Shown: positions 25,557 to 34,943, counted from the first letter of the stretch. The stretch is DNA of 64,000 nucleotides from Haematobacter missouriensis (GCF_000740775.1 NZ_JFGS01000013.1:34048-98047), one strand, 5' to 3'. Numbers and translations are program-made. The notes: a model not told the origin generated them from the sequence alone.

Positions 25557-25583
25557 AAAAAGCGCCTCCCGGCGAGAGGCGCT
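25557..25583 (-). terminator. Rho-independent terminator of the BASS transporter gene
   Basis: On the minus strand AGCGCCTC and GAGGCGCT (25561-25568, 25576-25583) form an 8-bp stem with a 7-nt loop, followed by TTTTT. It is placed 10 nt after the stop of the transporter gene and separates it from tetR. Confidence 0.8.
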
Positions 25584-25592
25584 GTCCTCCGA

Positions 25593-26549
25593 TCAGGCAT
25601 TTCGTGCTTTGGCGGTGGTTTGTTCGTCGGTTCGTCCGGCGAAATAATTCGCCAGCAGCGCGCCCGAAATATTGTGCCAGACGCTAAAGATCGCGCTCGG
25701 CACTGCGGCGAGCGGCGAGAAGTAGGCGGTCGCCAGAGCGGCACCAAGACCGGAGTTCTGCATCCCCACCTCAATCGCGATTGCCTTGCGCTTGGCCAGC
25801 GACAGACCCGCGGCTCTGGCAGCGAAGAAGCCGATGAGGTAGCCAAGCCCGTTGTGCAGGACAACGACCGCAAAGATCATCAGGCCCGATTGCAGGATGG
25901 AGGCGCGGGAGGCCGCGACGACCGCGGCGACTATGAGCACGATGCCCGACACACTCACGAGCGGCAGGGCCGGGACGGCTTTGCGTACAAGACCGGGCAT
26001 GATCTTCTGCGCTGCGAAGCCGAGGGCGAGCGGCACCAGCACGACCTTGACGATCGACAGGAACATTGCCCAGCCATCCACGGGAAGGAACTCGCTTGCC
26101 AGCATCCATACAAGGAAAGGGGTGACTACCGGCGCAAGCAGCGTGGTCACGCTTGTGCAGGCCACTGACAGCGCCACATCGCCCTTGGAAAGATACGTCA
26201 TCACGTTGCTGGACGTACCACCGGGGCAGCACCCGACAAGAATCACGCCTGCCGCGACTTCCGGCGGCATTGGGATTATCTTGGTAAGGAGCACCGCAAG
26301 AAGCGGCATGATAAGGAACTGCCCGATGACACCCACGCCGACATCATAGGGACGACGGACGACTTCGCGAAAATCGTCGGCTGAAATCGTCAACCCCATC
26401 CCGAACATGATGATGGCAAGCAGCGTGACGATCCATGGAGTCACGAGACGGAACACGTCGGGAAGCAGGAAGCCGAGCACCGCAAACAGGATCACCCAGA
26501 GGGCGAATGTCTTGCCCACAAAGGTGGATAAACGTTCAATTGCTTTCAT
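25593..26549 (-). CDS. Bile acid:sodium symporter (BASS) family transporter
   Basis: A 318-aa protein with about ten hydrophobic segments and BASS signatures: VGCCPGGTSSNVMTYLSKGDVALSV and IEVGMQNSGLGAALA. Members import bile acids, pantoate, pyruvate or other organic anions with sodium; the substrate here is unknown. ATG 26549 has GGGGGAG at 5 nt upstream; the longer upstream frame lacks a plausible start. It has its own terminator and probably its own promoter. Confidence 0.88.
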   Translation of the reverse strand: MKAIERLSTFVGKTFALWVILFAVLGFLLPDVFRLVTPWIVTLLAIIMFGMGLTISADDFREVVRRPYDVGVGVIGQFLIMPLLAVLLTKIIPMPPEVAAGVILVGCCPGGTSSNVMTYLSKGDVALSVACTSVTTLLAPVVTPFLVWMLASEFLPVDGWAMFLSIVKVVLVPLALGFAAQKIMPGLVRKAVPALPLVSVSGIVLIVAAVVAASRASILQSGLMIFAVVVLHNGLGYLIGFFAARAAGLSLAKRKAIAIEVGMQNSGLGAALATAYFSPLAAVPSAIFSVWHNISGALLANYFAGRTDEQTTAKARNA

Positions 26550-26625
26550 CAGGTCTCCCCCTCTCGCAACTTTATTCCGGAGGGCGATAAGCGCTTTATA
26601 AGCGGGAGGCAAGACGGCGCATGGC

Positions 26626-26649
26626 AAAAGGGTCCGCTGTCGCGGACCC
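26626..26649 (-). terminator. Rho-independent terminator of the hydrolase/dioxygenase operon
   Basis: GGGTCCGC (26630-26637) and GCGGACCC (26642-26649) form a perfect 8-bp stem with a 4-nt loop; on the minus strand the stem is followed by TTTT. It lies 20 nt after the hydrolase stop. Confidence 0.78.
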
Positions 26650-26669
26650 CTTCCTGTTGTCTGTGCTGG

Positions 26670-27275
26670 TCAGGCGCGCAGGAACCCAGCCATACGCGAT
26701 ATTTCTTCCTGACGTACTTCGTGGCCGCCATCATGCAGCGCAAGGTCCACTTCCGCTCCCTGACCCCTGAGCCAGTTGACCAGCTGTTCCGTCTGAGGGA
26801 GGGGGCAGATCGGATCGCGTCTGCCCGCAGTGACGAGTACCTGCCGTCCAGCAAGTCCGGCGTTCGGTTCGGGTGTCCACGGAATCAACGGATGCATAAG
26901 TACCGTGCGGTCCAGCAGTTCCGGTGCCCGGAACAAGACGGAGGCAAGGATGTTCGCTCCGTTGGAATAGCCCAATGCATAGACCGGCGCGTTTGGATTC
27001 GCAGTGCGATGGTGACGGATGAAGGCCGTCATCTTGGACGTCGCCCGGTCGAGATCGGCCATGTCATAAATCCCCTCTCCCGTGCGGCGGAAGAAGCGTG
27101 CGGCCCCGTGTTCAGACACGTCACCGCGGGGCGAGATAAGGCCTGCGCCGGGAAGAATCTGCTCCACCAGCCCGGCGAACTGATGCTCGTCCCCACCGGT
27201 ACCGTGCAGGGCAAGCACCAATGGCTGCCCAGCGGCGGGAGCGCGGGCGATATGATGATAGCTGTCGAGGGGCAT
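26670..27275 (-). CDS. Alpha/beta hydrolase, MhqD/carboxylesterase type
   Basis: A 201-aa hydrolase with HGTGGDEHQF near the oxyanion hole, nucleophile Ser104 in GYSNG, and Asp154 and His185 completing the triad. This compact form resembles phospholipase/carboxylesterases such as MhqD. It follows the ring-cleaving dioxygenase gene with a 68-bp gap on the same strand, the pairing known from hydroquinone-resistance loci. It probably hydrolyses a ring-cleavage or thiol-adduct product; the substrate is inferred from context. Confidence 0.82.
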   Translation of the reverse strand: MPLDSYHHIARAPAAGQPLVLALHGTGGDEHQFAGLVEQILPGAGLISPRGDVSEHGAARFFRRTGEGIYDMADLDRATSKMTAFIRHHRTANPNAPVYALGYSNGANILASVLFRAPELLDRTVLMHPLIPWTPEPNAGLAGRQVLVTAGRRDPICPLPQTEQLVNWLRGQGAEVDLALHDGGHEVRQEEISRMAGFLRA

Positions 27276-27343
27276 GGAATGCTCCTTTCATGTGAAGCGC
27301 GCCGCCGCCGTATGGTCAGCGACGCGCCGTGAAACAGGATCGC

Positions 27344-28276
27344 TCAATCCGTGATGGGCGTAAGGATCCGCTCGATCTGCGGGCGGAGGTGTGCGTGCTG
27401 CGTCGGCAGTTTCAGGGCTTCGCCGAGATGCGCGGTATCCTCGTCCCGGTCAAAACCCGGCTCGTTGGTCGCCACCTCGAAGAGTACGCCGCCCGGGGTG
27501 CGGAAGTAGATCGCCCAGAAGTAGTCCCGGTCGATCACGGGTGTCACGTGGTAGCCCGTGTCCATCAGCGCCTTGCGCACTTCAAGCTGAGCGGCGCGGT
27601 CAGGTACGGCAAATGCCACGTGGTGGACGGAACCGGCCCCCTGACGCGCTGAAGGCGCACCGGGCAGCACCTCAAGATCGATGAAATCCGCGCCATTGCC
27701 ATCCTTCACCCCGAAGCGCGTGATGTCACCCTGACGGTCGACTTCTTCATAGCCCATGAAGCGGAGCAGCTCGCCCGTCGCCCCTCCGTCGCGGAGTCGC
27801 ATGGAGACGCTGTGGAACCCGTGAACACCCTCGTCCGAAGCGACCGGCCCGCCCGCCCATGGCGCGCGATTGTCGTCTGCCACTTCGACCAGAACGAACC
27901 CGTCGCCGTCAGGCCCCTGGAAGCGCAGGCGTTTCTCACCGAAGACTTCCTCTTCCTTCATGCCGCCGACATTGTAACCCGAGAGGCGCTCCTTCCAGTA
28001 GGGGAGCGATCCTTTGGGCACGGAAAATACCGTTTCCCCCACTTCTCCCGTGCCGGGACGACCACGCACGATATGGGGGAAGGGAAAATAAGTCATGACC
28101 GAACCGGGCGTACCCACCTCGTCCCCATAGTAGAGGTGATAGACATCCGGCGCGTCGAAGTTCACCGTTTTCTTGACCCGACGAAGGCCGAGCGTCTTGG
28201 TGAAGAAGTCGTTGTTCTGCTGGGCATCCGCAGCCATGGAGGTGACGTGGTGCAGCCCTTTGATCTGTTTCAGCAT
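27344..28276 (-). CDS. Ring-cleaving dioxygenase, VOC superfamily (MhqO-like)
   Basis: A 310-aa protein with two vicinal-oxygen-chelate modules. Each begins with a metal His (GLHHVTSMA near residue 8, VHHVAFAVPD near 219), and FWAIYFRTPGGVLFEVATNEPGF near residue 255 carries the Glu ligand. It resembles MhqA/MhqO hydroquinone-type extradiol enzymes. It is divergent from a LysR gene with a typical LysR box in the gap, so inducible quinone/hydroquinone detoxification is the likely role. Confidence 0.85.
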   Translation of the reverse strand: MLKQIKGLHHVTSMAADAQQNNDFFTKTLGLRRVKKTVNFDAPDVYHLYYGDEVGTPGSVMTYFPFPHIVRGRPGTGEVGETVFSVPKGSLPYWKERLSGYNVGGMKEEEVFGEKRLRFQGPDGDGFVLVEVADDNRAPWAGGPVASDEGVHGFHSVSMRLRDGGATGELLRFMGYEEVDRQGDITRFGVKDGNGADFIDLEVLPGAPSARQGAGSVHHVAFAVPDRAAQLEVRKALMDTGYHVTPVIDRDYFWAIYFRTPGGVLFEVATNEPGFDRDEDTAHLGEALKLPTQHAHLRPQIERILTPITD

Positions 28277-28381
28277 GGTCGATCCCTTTCAGAGAACGGA
28301 GGGCTGATGCAGCGCCTCCTGATGTCTTGGCAACAAGATGGGAGGAAATATTGTGAAAGAGAACGTTTATAATGTTGCATT

Positions 28382-28406
28382 AATTATTGCATATAACGTA
28401 ATAATT
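28382..28406 (+). promoter_or_regulatory. LysR-type operator (T-N11-A inverted repeat)
   Basis: AATTATT (28382-28388) and AATAATT (28400-28406) are perfect 7-bp arms separated by exactly 11 nt, the classical T-N11-A LysR box. It is in the AT-rich gap between the divergent dioxygenase and lysR genes and ends 4 bp before the lysR ATG, suiting autorepression and activation of the dioxygenase operon. Confidence 0.7.
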
Positions 28407-28410
28407 GGGG

Positions 28411-29310
28411 ATGGGCGAACTTGAATCTCTGCGCACATTCCTTGCCGTAGCGGACGCGCGCAGTTTCACTGGTGCTGCGCGGCTGCTTGGGACCACGCCC
28501 GCCTCGGTCACGCGGACCATTGCGGCGCTGGAGGACAGGCTGGGTATTCAGCTTCTGTTGAGAACGACCCGTCAGGTATCCCTGACATCGGCGGGAGCAG
28601 GTTATCTTGAACGCATGGCTCCCCTTGTCAGACAGATCGAAGCCGCTACTGAGGAGACCCGTGCCCAATACGGAGTGATGTCGGGGAGACTGCGGCTCGC
28701 TGCGCCGATGTCACTTGGCCAGCGGGTATTGCCTGGTGTGCTGTCACAATTCGCGGCACGTCACGGAGGCACGCATGTCTCTGTCGTCCTCTCGGATCAT
28801 TTCATTGATATCGTGGAGGAGGATTTTGATCTCGCTATTCGGATCTCCGGTCCACCAGTGGATAAATCGACTGTTTGGCGCAAGCTTTGCGATGTCCCCC
28901 GCCTGCTGGTAGCATCCCCCGGTTATCTCGCCGCGCGGGGCGCGCCAAGCGAACCGGAGGATTTAACGGAACACGACTGCCTTGGATATGCCGAGGATGC
29001 GCGCGAACCGATCTGGGATTTGTCTTCGGGCACCCGACGCAGGAGTCACCGTGCGAAGGGCATATTCAGCTCGAATAACGGGGATCTGCTGGCCGACCTG
29101 GCGCTGAGTGGTGAAGGAATCGCGCTCCTCCCCCGATTCATTGTCGCTCACGCGTTGACCGAGGGTCGGCTGAAACCGGTACTTCCAGATTGGATGCCTC
29201 CCCCGGTCTGGCTCACGCTTTATTACCCGCCTTATGAGCGACTACCGGTGCGGGTTGCGACGTTTTCGGACTTCTTCGAAGTCTATGTGAAGGAGACGCG
29301 GCCCCTGTAG
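28411..29310 (+). CDS. LysR-family transcriptional regulator
   Basis: A 299-aa protein with an N-terminal winged helix (LRTFLAVADARSFTGAARLLGTTPASVTRTIAALEDRLG region) and a periplasmic-binding-like effector domain; the wording of the second half resembles the small AaeR/DmlR/QseD subgroup. ATG 28411 is used; an in-frame TTG lies 6 nt upstream. It is divergent from the ring-cleaving dioxygenase gene and probably controls it. Confidence 0.9.
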   Translation: MGELESLRTFLAVADARSFTGAARLLGTTPASVTRTIAALEDRLGIQLLLRTTRQVSLTSAGAGYLERMAPLVRQIEAATEETRAQYGVMSGRLRLAAPMSLGQRVLPGVLSQFAARHGGTHVSVVLSDHFIDIVEEDFDLAIRISGPPVDKSTVWRKLCDVPRLLVASPGYLAARGAPSEPEDLTEHDCLGYAEDAREPIWDLSSGTRRRSHRAKGIFSSNNGDLLADLALSGEGIALLPRFIVAHALTEGRLKPVLPDWMPPPVWLTLYYPPYERLPVRVATFSDFFEVYVKETRPL

Positions 29311-29330
29311 CCCTAGCGGCCGCAGTCCAG

Positions 29331-29969
29331 TCACTTTGCGGCGTCGAGTTCCCGTTTCTTCGGAAAATACCACCGCATCACCTTGCGCAGCTCATCCGAA
29401 TTGGGACGTGCCCAGTTGCGCATGAGCTCACAGCCGAAAGCGATGGCAGTGGTCGGCTGTGCACCTGCAGCTTCGATCCTGCGGAGGGCACTTTCATGCG
29501 AAACGGGGGAAATCCCGCCGACGGCATCGACCACCGGATAGACCTCATATCCTTCCCTCAGCATGTCGAGCGTCGGGAAGGCAAGACATACCTCCGTCCA
29601 GAGGGCTGCGATCACGACCTTCTTTCGGCCCGTCGCCTCTACCGCAGCACGGAAGTCCGCATCCTCCCATGCGTTCACCCCCGTTCGATCAATCTCCGGC
29701 ACTCCTGGCAGGACATCGAGAATTTCCTGTGCCGTCCCCTCGTTCACGCCCATATCCACAGCCACGGTCGAAAGGATGACGGGAACGTCAAATGCCCTTG
29801 CCAGCTTCGCCGCCGCGACGACGTTCATCATCACCACCTCCTGCGGGGCGAATTTCACGGTCCGCACCTGCTCGGGTTGGTAATCGATGATGACGAGTAC
29901 ACAGTTCTCAGGCGTCAGAAGGCTGTCGGCCTTCGGGTCTCGGATCGGTTCGGGATCGAGTTTCGGCAT
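29331..29969 (-). CDS. Isochorismatase-like cysteine hydrolase
   Basis: A 212-aa protein with the family triad: Asp29 (VIIDYQ), Lys116 (GRKKVV) and Cys128 (WTEVCLAFPTLDML). Relatives include YcaC and nicotinamidase-type hydrolases that act on amides or imides; the substrate here is unknown. It is 9 bp after the small GNAT gene on the same strand, so the two are likely cotranscribed. Confidence 0.87.
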   Translation of the reverse strand: MPKLDPEPIRDPKADSLLTPENCVLVIIDYQPEQVRTVKFAPQEVVMMNVVAAAKLARAFDVPVILSTVAVDMGVNEGTAQEILDVLPGVPEIDRTGVNAWEDADFRAAVEATGRKKVVIAALWTEVCLAFPTLDMLREGYEVYPVVDAVGGISPVSHESALRRIEAAGAQPTTAIAFGCELMRNWARPNSDELRKVMRWYFPKKRELDAAK

Positions 29970-29978
29970 AGTTGCACC

Positions 29979-30302
29979 TCAGATTTGCGGCATTTCGCCC
30001 GGCGCCACGGACATGACATCGGACCATTCGGGATGTTTCTCATATTGTGCACGGACATAGGGGCAGAGCGGGATGATCCGCGTGCCGCTTGCCCGCGCGT
30101 CGTCGATCATATGTGCCACGAGGGCCGCCGCCACGCCGGTACCGCGAAGGCTGTCTGGCGCGCCGGTATGATCGGCCGAGATCACCCCATTGCCCCGGCG
30201 GGTATAGGTGATCTCCGCCACGCCATCATGGTCTGCCAGACTGGCGGTGAACCGCCCGTGACGGGCATCGCACTCTTCGCGCCCGAAAATGAAATCGCTC
30301 AT
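29979..30302 (-). CDS. Small GNAT-type N-acetyltransferase (YjdJ-like)
   Basis: A 107-aa single-domain protein with the acetyl-CoA loop region SLRGTGVAAALVAHMIDDARA and the following RIIPLCPYVRAQYEKHPEW, typical of the short YjdJ-like GNAT group whose targets are unknown. It overlaps no gene and lies between the cysteine hydrolase and the hydroxyacyl-CoA dehydrogenase on the same strand. Confidence 0.85.
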   Translation of the reverse strand: MSDFIFGREECDARHGRFTASLADHDGVAEITYTRRGNGVISADHTGAPDSLRGTGVAAALVAHMIDDARASGTRIIPLCPYVRAQYEKHPEWSDVMSVAPGEMPQI

Positions 30303-30376
30303 GCAGTGCCTCCCCGTCTCCCGGAAGATGGGTCTTTGGACAGTTCTTCAAGTGCTGCTCTTCAGCTGCCGGTCCT

Positions 30377-31333
30377 TCAATCTTGCGGATCCGGAGAGAG
30401 AACGTTGAGGATGGCGATGAGTTTCCGGTCCCGCTCTGCTGAAAGATCGGCGATGCTGCGGTCCCCCACTTCCTGCTGCACGCCTTCGACCAGCTTCTCT
30501 CGAAGCGCGGCATCCATCACCGGCGTGCCCAGATCGGCCCACCATGTCTGCATCGCGGGCACAAGGTGGTCGTAAAAATGGGCCATTCCGCCCGTGCCGC
30601 CGCCAAGATGAAAGGTGAGATGCGGCCCCATGATCGCCCAGCGGAGACCCGGCCCCTCGCTGGTCGCCAGGTCCACATCCTCAACGCTCGCCACCCCGGA
30701 CTGCACGAGATAGGCGGCCTCTTTCCAGAGCGCGGCCTGGAGGCGATTGGCGATGTGTCCCGGCACCTCCTTGCGGACGCGGATCGCGCGCTTGCCGTGC
30801 GCGTTGAAGAAGGCGACCGCCCAATCCGCGGCCTCTTCGGACGTCTGCTTCCCTCCGACGATCTCCACCAGTGGAACGAGATGCGGGGGATTGAACGGAT
30901 GTGCGACGACCAGCCGTTGAGGATGAGCCATGCCGGTCTGCATGTCGCTCGCCTTCAAGCCGGAAGTGGAGGAACCGATGACACGGTCGATGGGAAGCGC
31001 GGCGTCGATTTCAGAAAGCAGTTTCTGTTTCAGTTCGAGGCGTTCCGGAGCGTTTTCCTGTACATAGTCAGCCCCTTCGACCGCTTGAAGGTGGCTTTCC
31101 CAAACAGAGAATCGGGCCAGCGCCTGATCCGCGCTGCCGCTTGCCCCCAGTGCCGAAAGCTGGGGCCAACAGGCGGCGATCATCCCCGGGGCGGCTTCCC
31201 GCGCGGCGGCGGACGGATCGCTGCACCTTACCGTGAAACCCTGCGCGAGGAACCAGGCTGACCAAGATGCGCCGATCGTGCCACCTCCGATCACCGCGAC
31301 GGTTGTTACATTCTTTACATCAATCAGTGACAT
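30377..31333 (-). CDS. 3-hydroxyacyl-CoA dehydrogenase family protein (carnitine 3-dehydrogenase-like)
   Basis: A 318-aa protein with an N-terminal NAD-binding domain (VAVIGGGTIGASWSAWFL) and a C-terminal helical domain with GPGLRWAIMGPHLTFHLGGG, a pattern I associate with carnitine 3-dehydrogenase, gulonate dehydrogenase and lambda-crystallin relatives. The HPFNPPHLVPLVE motif holds the catalytic His. The reaction is an NAD-dependent oxidation of a 3-hydroxy acid; the exact substrate is uncertain. ATG 31333 has GGGGGG upstream. Confidence 0.8.
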   Translation of the reverse strand: MSLIDVKNVTTVAVIGGGTIGASWSAWFLAQGFTVRCSDPSAAAREAAPGMIAACWPQLSALGASGSADQALARFSVWESHLQAVEGADYVQENAPERLELKQKLLSEIDAALPIDRVIGSSTSGLKASDMQTGMAHPQRLVVAHPFNPPHLVPLVEIVGGKQTSEEAADWAVAFFNAHGKRAIRVRKEVPGHIANRLQAALWKEAAYLVQSGVASVEDVDLATSEGPGLRWAIMGPHLTFHLGGGTGGMAHFYDHLVPAMQTWWADLGTPVMDAALREKLVEGVQQEVGDRSIADLSAERDRKLIAILNVLSPDPQD

Positions 31334-31491
31334 AGTTTCCCCCCAACGTCGCACCCTGTGCAGGGGAGGCTAGCGACGGAATGGTCGCCCTGCAACGGCT
31401 ACGGAAAGAGTGAAATTGTCGCCATTGCCATCGACCCTCTCTATGCCATATCCCTCTCGGCCAGCGATATTCCTTGGAGCTTCTTTCCGGC

Positions 31492-34400
31492 ATGCAGGAA
31501 CCCAAGACCCAGAATCCGCATCTCCGCAGCGAGATTGAGGCATTCCTGTCCGATCTCCTGATGATAGAGGACGAGTCTCGACTCGGTGCGACACTGTCGG
31601 CAGCCAATGAGGCCATGCGTCAGGTTGGAAAGGTTTCCGGCTGGCCTGTTGGCGGTGGCACTTGCGGCGACATATTGCGGCGTGGCGCTTTTTGCGCGGA
31701 TCTGACCGGACCGGTGTCAGACTGGAGCGCCGCGATGCGGATGACCGTGGCGAACATGCTGGAGACGCCGGTTCCCACGGCCCTGATGTGGGGGAAGAGC
31801 GGCGCTCTTTTTTATAACGACAGCTATGCCCCGCTGCTTGGTTCCAGGCATCCCGAAGCGATGGGGCGGGCTGCTCTCACTGTCTTGCCGGAAGTTGCGG
31901 ATTGGAACGGCGAAATCCTGCGTCGGGTCTTTGCGGGAGAAACGCCCGCCTACCGGAATCAGCATCTTGTCCTTCGCGATGGCGAACATGAGACGGACCA
32001 TGTGTTTGACCTGTTCTATGCGCCGGTTCGGGATTTCGGCGGCGAGATCCGGGGCACATTGTGCAAGGTAGTTGAAAATACCGCCCGGATTAATGCGGAA
32101 ACGGCCCTTGCACGGCGCGAGGCGGAGCTTTCCTCGCTGACCAATGCCATGCCTGCGCTTGTCGCGCTCGTGGATACTGATCTGACCTACCGCTTCGCGA
32201 ACGACTACTACCGTAAACTTCTCGGCCATGACCCGGCGGCGATGATCGGGCGGACCATCGGTGAAATGATCGGGCCTGCGTTGATGGAGGACCGGGAACC
32301 AGGATTGCGGAGAGCCTTGCAGGGCGAGGATGTGCACGACTATTTCCACCTGCGCGACCTCGACGGCGAGCTGCATTACTTTACCGTGAGGTACCTGCCT
32401 CAGCGGGATGCCACGACGGGTCAGATCATGGGCATCATGATTCTCGCCTTTGACGAAACGGATAGGGTCGCCCGGCAGGAAGAGCTGACCTACTCCAACC
32501 ACCGGTTCAGGCGGGCCATCGATGCGATTCACGGCGTGCTTTGGACTAACAGCGCCGATGGGCGGATGGTTGGAGAGCAACCTGGCTGGGCGAGTTTGAC
32601 TGGTCAGTCCGAGGGTGAATATCAGGGCTATGGCTGGGCCAATGCGCTGCACCCCGACGATGTAGAGCCTTCCATCGCGGCATGGCAGCGCGCCGTCGCG
32701 ACGCGGGGCGTGTTCGAATACGAGCACCGCGTCCGCCGTCACGATGACGTCTGGCGGACCTTTGCGGTCCGCGCTGTGCCGGTCATCGGTTCGGATGGGC
32801 AGATTCGTGAGTGGGTGGGCGTCCATACGGATATAACCCATCAGCGGGCTGCTGAGGCGGCGTTGCGCGAACAGGCCGAAACGCTTGCCGCCGAGGTCCG
32901 CCAGCGCGAGCGCGCGGAGGACGATCTTCGCATACTTAATGAGGCGCTCGAAGCGCGTGTCATCAGCGAGATCGCCGAACGGCGGGATGCGGAAAAGAAA
33001 CTCGCGCATGCGCAGAAAATGGAGTCGCTGGGCAAGCTCACCGGCGGGGTTGCACATGATTTCAACAACCTGTTGCAGGTGGTCTCCGGCAATCTGCAGC
33101 TGCTCGCCCGCGATGTCGGTGGTATTCCGCGCGCGGAAACGCGTGTGGCAAGCGCAATGGCCGGGCTGCAGCGGGGGGCCAAGCTTGCCGCTCAGCTTCT
33201 TGCCTTCGGGCGGAGGCAGGCGCTTGAGCCGAAAGTAGTCAATGTCGGCAGGTTCATCAGCGGAATGGATGAACTGCTCCGCCGTGCCCTTGGCGAAGGG
33301 GTGGAGGTTGAGACGATCCTTGGCGGCGGGCTGTGGAACACATTCATAGATCAGGCGCAGGTGGAAAACGCTCTCCTCAACCTTGCCATCAATGCGCGGG
33401 ATGCGATGGAGGGAAGCGGGCGCCTGACGATCGAGGTGGCCAACGCGCACCTGGATGACGATTATGCCCGGCAGCATGACGAAGTGACGCCCGGCCAATA
33501 CGTGATGATCGCTGTCTCGGACACCGGTTGTGGCATCCCGCCCGAGATTGCGGAGAAGGTGTTCGAGCCGTTCTTCACCACCAAGGGGGAGGGGAAGGGC
33601 TCCGGTCTTGGCCTGTCCATGGTCTATGGATTCGTCAAACAGTCAGGCGGCCATGTGAAGCTCTATTCGGAGCAGGGGCATGGCACCACGATCAAGCTCT
33701 ATCTGCCGCGTTCGCTGGAGGCGGAGGATATCGCGGTCCTGCGCGATGAGGGTCAGATCGTCGGCGGTCATGAGACGGTGCTGGTGGTCGAGGATGACGA
33801 CGAGGTGCGTGCCATCGTCGTGGATATGCTGAAAGATCTTGGCTATCGGGTGCTGAAGGCGCCAGACGCCTCTGCCGCGCTGAATGTCGTCGAAAGTGGT
33901 GTGCCCATCGACCTGATCTTCACCGATGTCGTCATGCCGGGACCGCTGAAAAGCCCCGATCTCGCCCGCAAGGCTCGGGAGCGCATACCGGGTGTCGCAG
34001 TGCTGTTCACATCCGGCTACACGGAGAATTCCATCGTGCACGGGGGTCGGCTCGACGCCGGCGTTGAGCTGCTTTCCAAACCTTACACCCGCGAGGCTCT
34101 GGCCCGGAAGCTGCGCCACGTGCTTGCAAACCGTGAGCAGCAGGCGATTGCCGGGCTTAGTGGGAGGGCAGCCACCCATGCGACGTCACGCCCCTCGCTT
34201 CGGGTGCTTCTCGTGGAGGATGATCCGTTGATCCGAATGGACACGGCGGAAATCCTGCGGGAAGAAGGCATGACGGTTGAAGAGGCTGGGAGCGCGGAAG
34301 CCGCGTTGCGGTTGCTCTCCTCCCAATCGTTCGACGTGCTGGTGAGCGACTATCATCTGCCCGGGCTGTCCGGTGCGGCGTTGGCCCGGCATGCGGCCGA

Positions 34401-34545
34401 GCTCCAGAAGGCCATCAGGGTAGTTTTTGCCACGGGAGACGCAGCCGCCGTAGCGCCGGGTACGGCAGAAAGCGTACTGGCGAAGCCCTATAGCGTGGAG
34501 GCTCTGGTTAATGCTGTCCGGGGGCAGGGATCGGCCGAGAACTGA
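31492..34545 (+). CDS. Hybrid sensor histidine kinase: three PAS, HisKA/HATPase, two receivers
   Basis: A 1017-aa cytoplasmic-looking kinase with no clear membrane segment. Domains in order: PAS-like (about 85-200), PAS (215-330), PAS/PAC (345-465), coiled coil, HisKA with His522 in GGVAHDFNNLL, HATPase (NLAINARDAMEG, DTGCGIPPE, GSGLGLSM), then two receivers with Asp812 (TDVVMPG) and Asp953 (SDYHLPG). Both receivers keep phosphoacceptor and Lys (SKPYT, AKPYS). No response regulator gene adjoins. ATG 31492 is chosen over an in-frame TTG at 31474. Confidence 0.88.
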   Translation: MQEPKTQNPHLRSEIEAFLSDLLMIEDESRLGATLSAANEAMRQVGKVSGWPVGGGTCGDILRRGAFCADLTGPVSDWSAAMRMTVANMLETPVPTALMWGKSGALFYNDSYAPLLGSRHPEAMGRAALTVLPEVADWNGEILRRVFAGETPAYRNQHLVLRDGEHETDHVFDLFYAPVRDFGGEIRGTLCKVVENTARINAETALARREAELSSLTNAMPALVALVDTDLTYRFANDYYRKLLGHDPAAMIGRTIGEMIGPALMEDREPGLRRALQGEDVHDYFHLRDLDGELHYFTVRYLPQRDATTGQIMGIMILAFDETDRVARQEELTYSNHRFRRAIDAIHGVLWTNSADGRMVGEQPGWASLTGQSEGEYQGYGWANALHPDDVEPSIAAWQRAVATRGVFEYEHRVRRHDDVWRTFAVRAVPVIGSDGQIREWVGVHTDITHQRAAEAALREQAETLAAEVRQRERAEDDLRILNEALEARVISEIAERRDAEKKLAHAQKMESLGKLTGGVAHDFNNLLQVVSGNLQLLARDVGGIPRAETRVASAMAGLQRGAKLAAQLLAFGRRQALEPKVVNVGRFISGMDELLRRALGEGVEVETILGGGLWNTFIDQAQVENALLNLAINARDAMEGSGRLTIEVANAHLDDDYARQHDEVTPGQYVMIAVSDTGCGIPPEIAEKVFEPFFTTKGEGKGSGLGLSMVYGFVKQSGGHVKLYSEQGHGTTIKLYLPRSLEAEDIAVLRDEGQIVGGHETVLVVEDDDEVRAIVVDMLKDLGYRVLKAPDASAALNVVESGVPIDLIFTDVVMPGPLKSPDLARKARERIPGVAVLFTSGYTENSIVHGGRLDAGVELLSKPYTREALARKLRHVLANREQQAIAGLSGRAATHATSRPSLRVLLVEDDPLIRMDTAEILREEGMTVEEAGSAEAALRLLSSQSFDVLVSDYHLPGLSGAALARHAAELQKAIRVVFATGDAAAVAPGTAESVLAKPYSVEALVNAVRGQGSAEN

Positions 34546-34558
34546 TACCCTGCCACGG

Positions 34559-34911
34559 TCAGCCGGAGATTGCGGCGAGGTAAAGCCTCACCGCCTCCTG
34601 AACATGCCGGAACCGGTCACCACCCAGGTGCTTGCCGCCATACCAGCGTGTCACGACGATCAGATGCTGGCGGAGTTCTGCCCGCTCCAGCATCCGCAGG
34701 ATGACCATGCCCGCCCCGCTTTCACCGTCGTCGTTCTTGAGCGGGCCTCCGCCGTCAGAAGCCCCCATGTGTTGTGGGTGGCCTTGGCGAATTTCCGATT
34801 GCGCTTCAGCTCGGTCAGCAGAGCGTGCGCCTCCGCCGCCGAGTGACAGGGCGCGCCGGACACGGCGTAGCGGGAGCCGCGGTCTGAGATGATGTTGTCG
34901 AGCGTCAGCAT
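34559..34911 (-). pseudogene. YigZ/IMPACT-family gene split by a -1 frameshift
   Basis: The N-terminal half (ISDRGSRYAVSGAPCHSAAE, then FAKATHNTWG) is in one frame from ATG 34911; the C-terminal half (GPLKNDDGESGAGMVILRML, then RWYGGKHLGGDRFRHVQ) is in the next frame. They join if the run of five C at 34762-34766 (G on the coding strand) had six bases. The product would be a single IMPACT/UPF0029 domain of about 118 aa linked to ribosome-associated regulation. A homopolymer sequencing error is equally possible. Confidence 0.75.
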
Positions 34912-34943
34912 AGAGAGGGGGTGACCCGTCCTTGGTCCCCGCG

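Noticed and set aside
31717..33498. Long minus-strand frame opposite the hybrid histidine kinase
   Set aside because: Antisense shadow; composition is Arg/His/Pro-rich without domains, while the kinase frame is complete.
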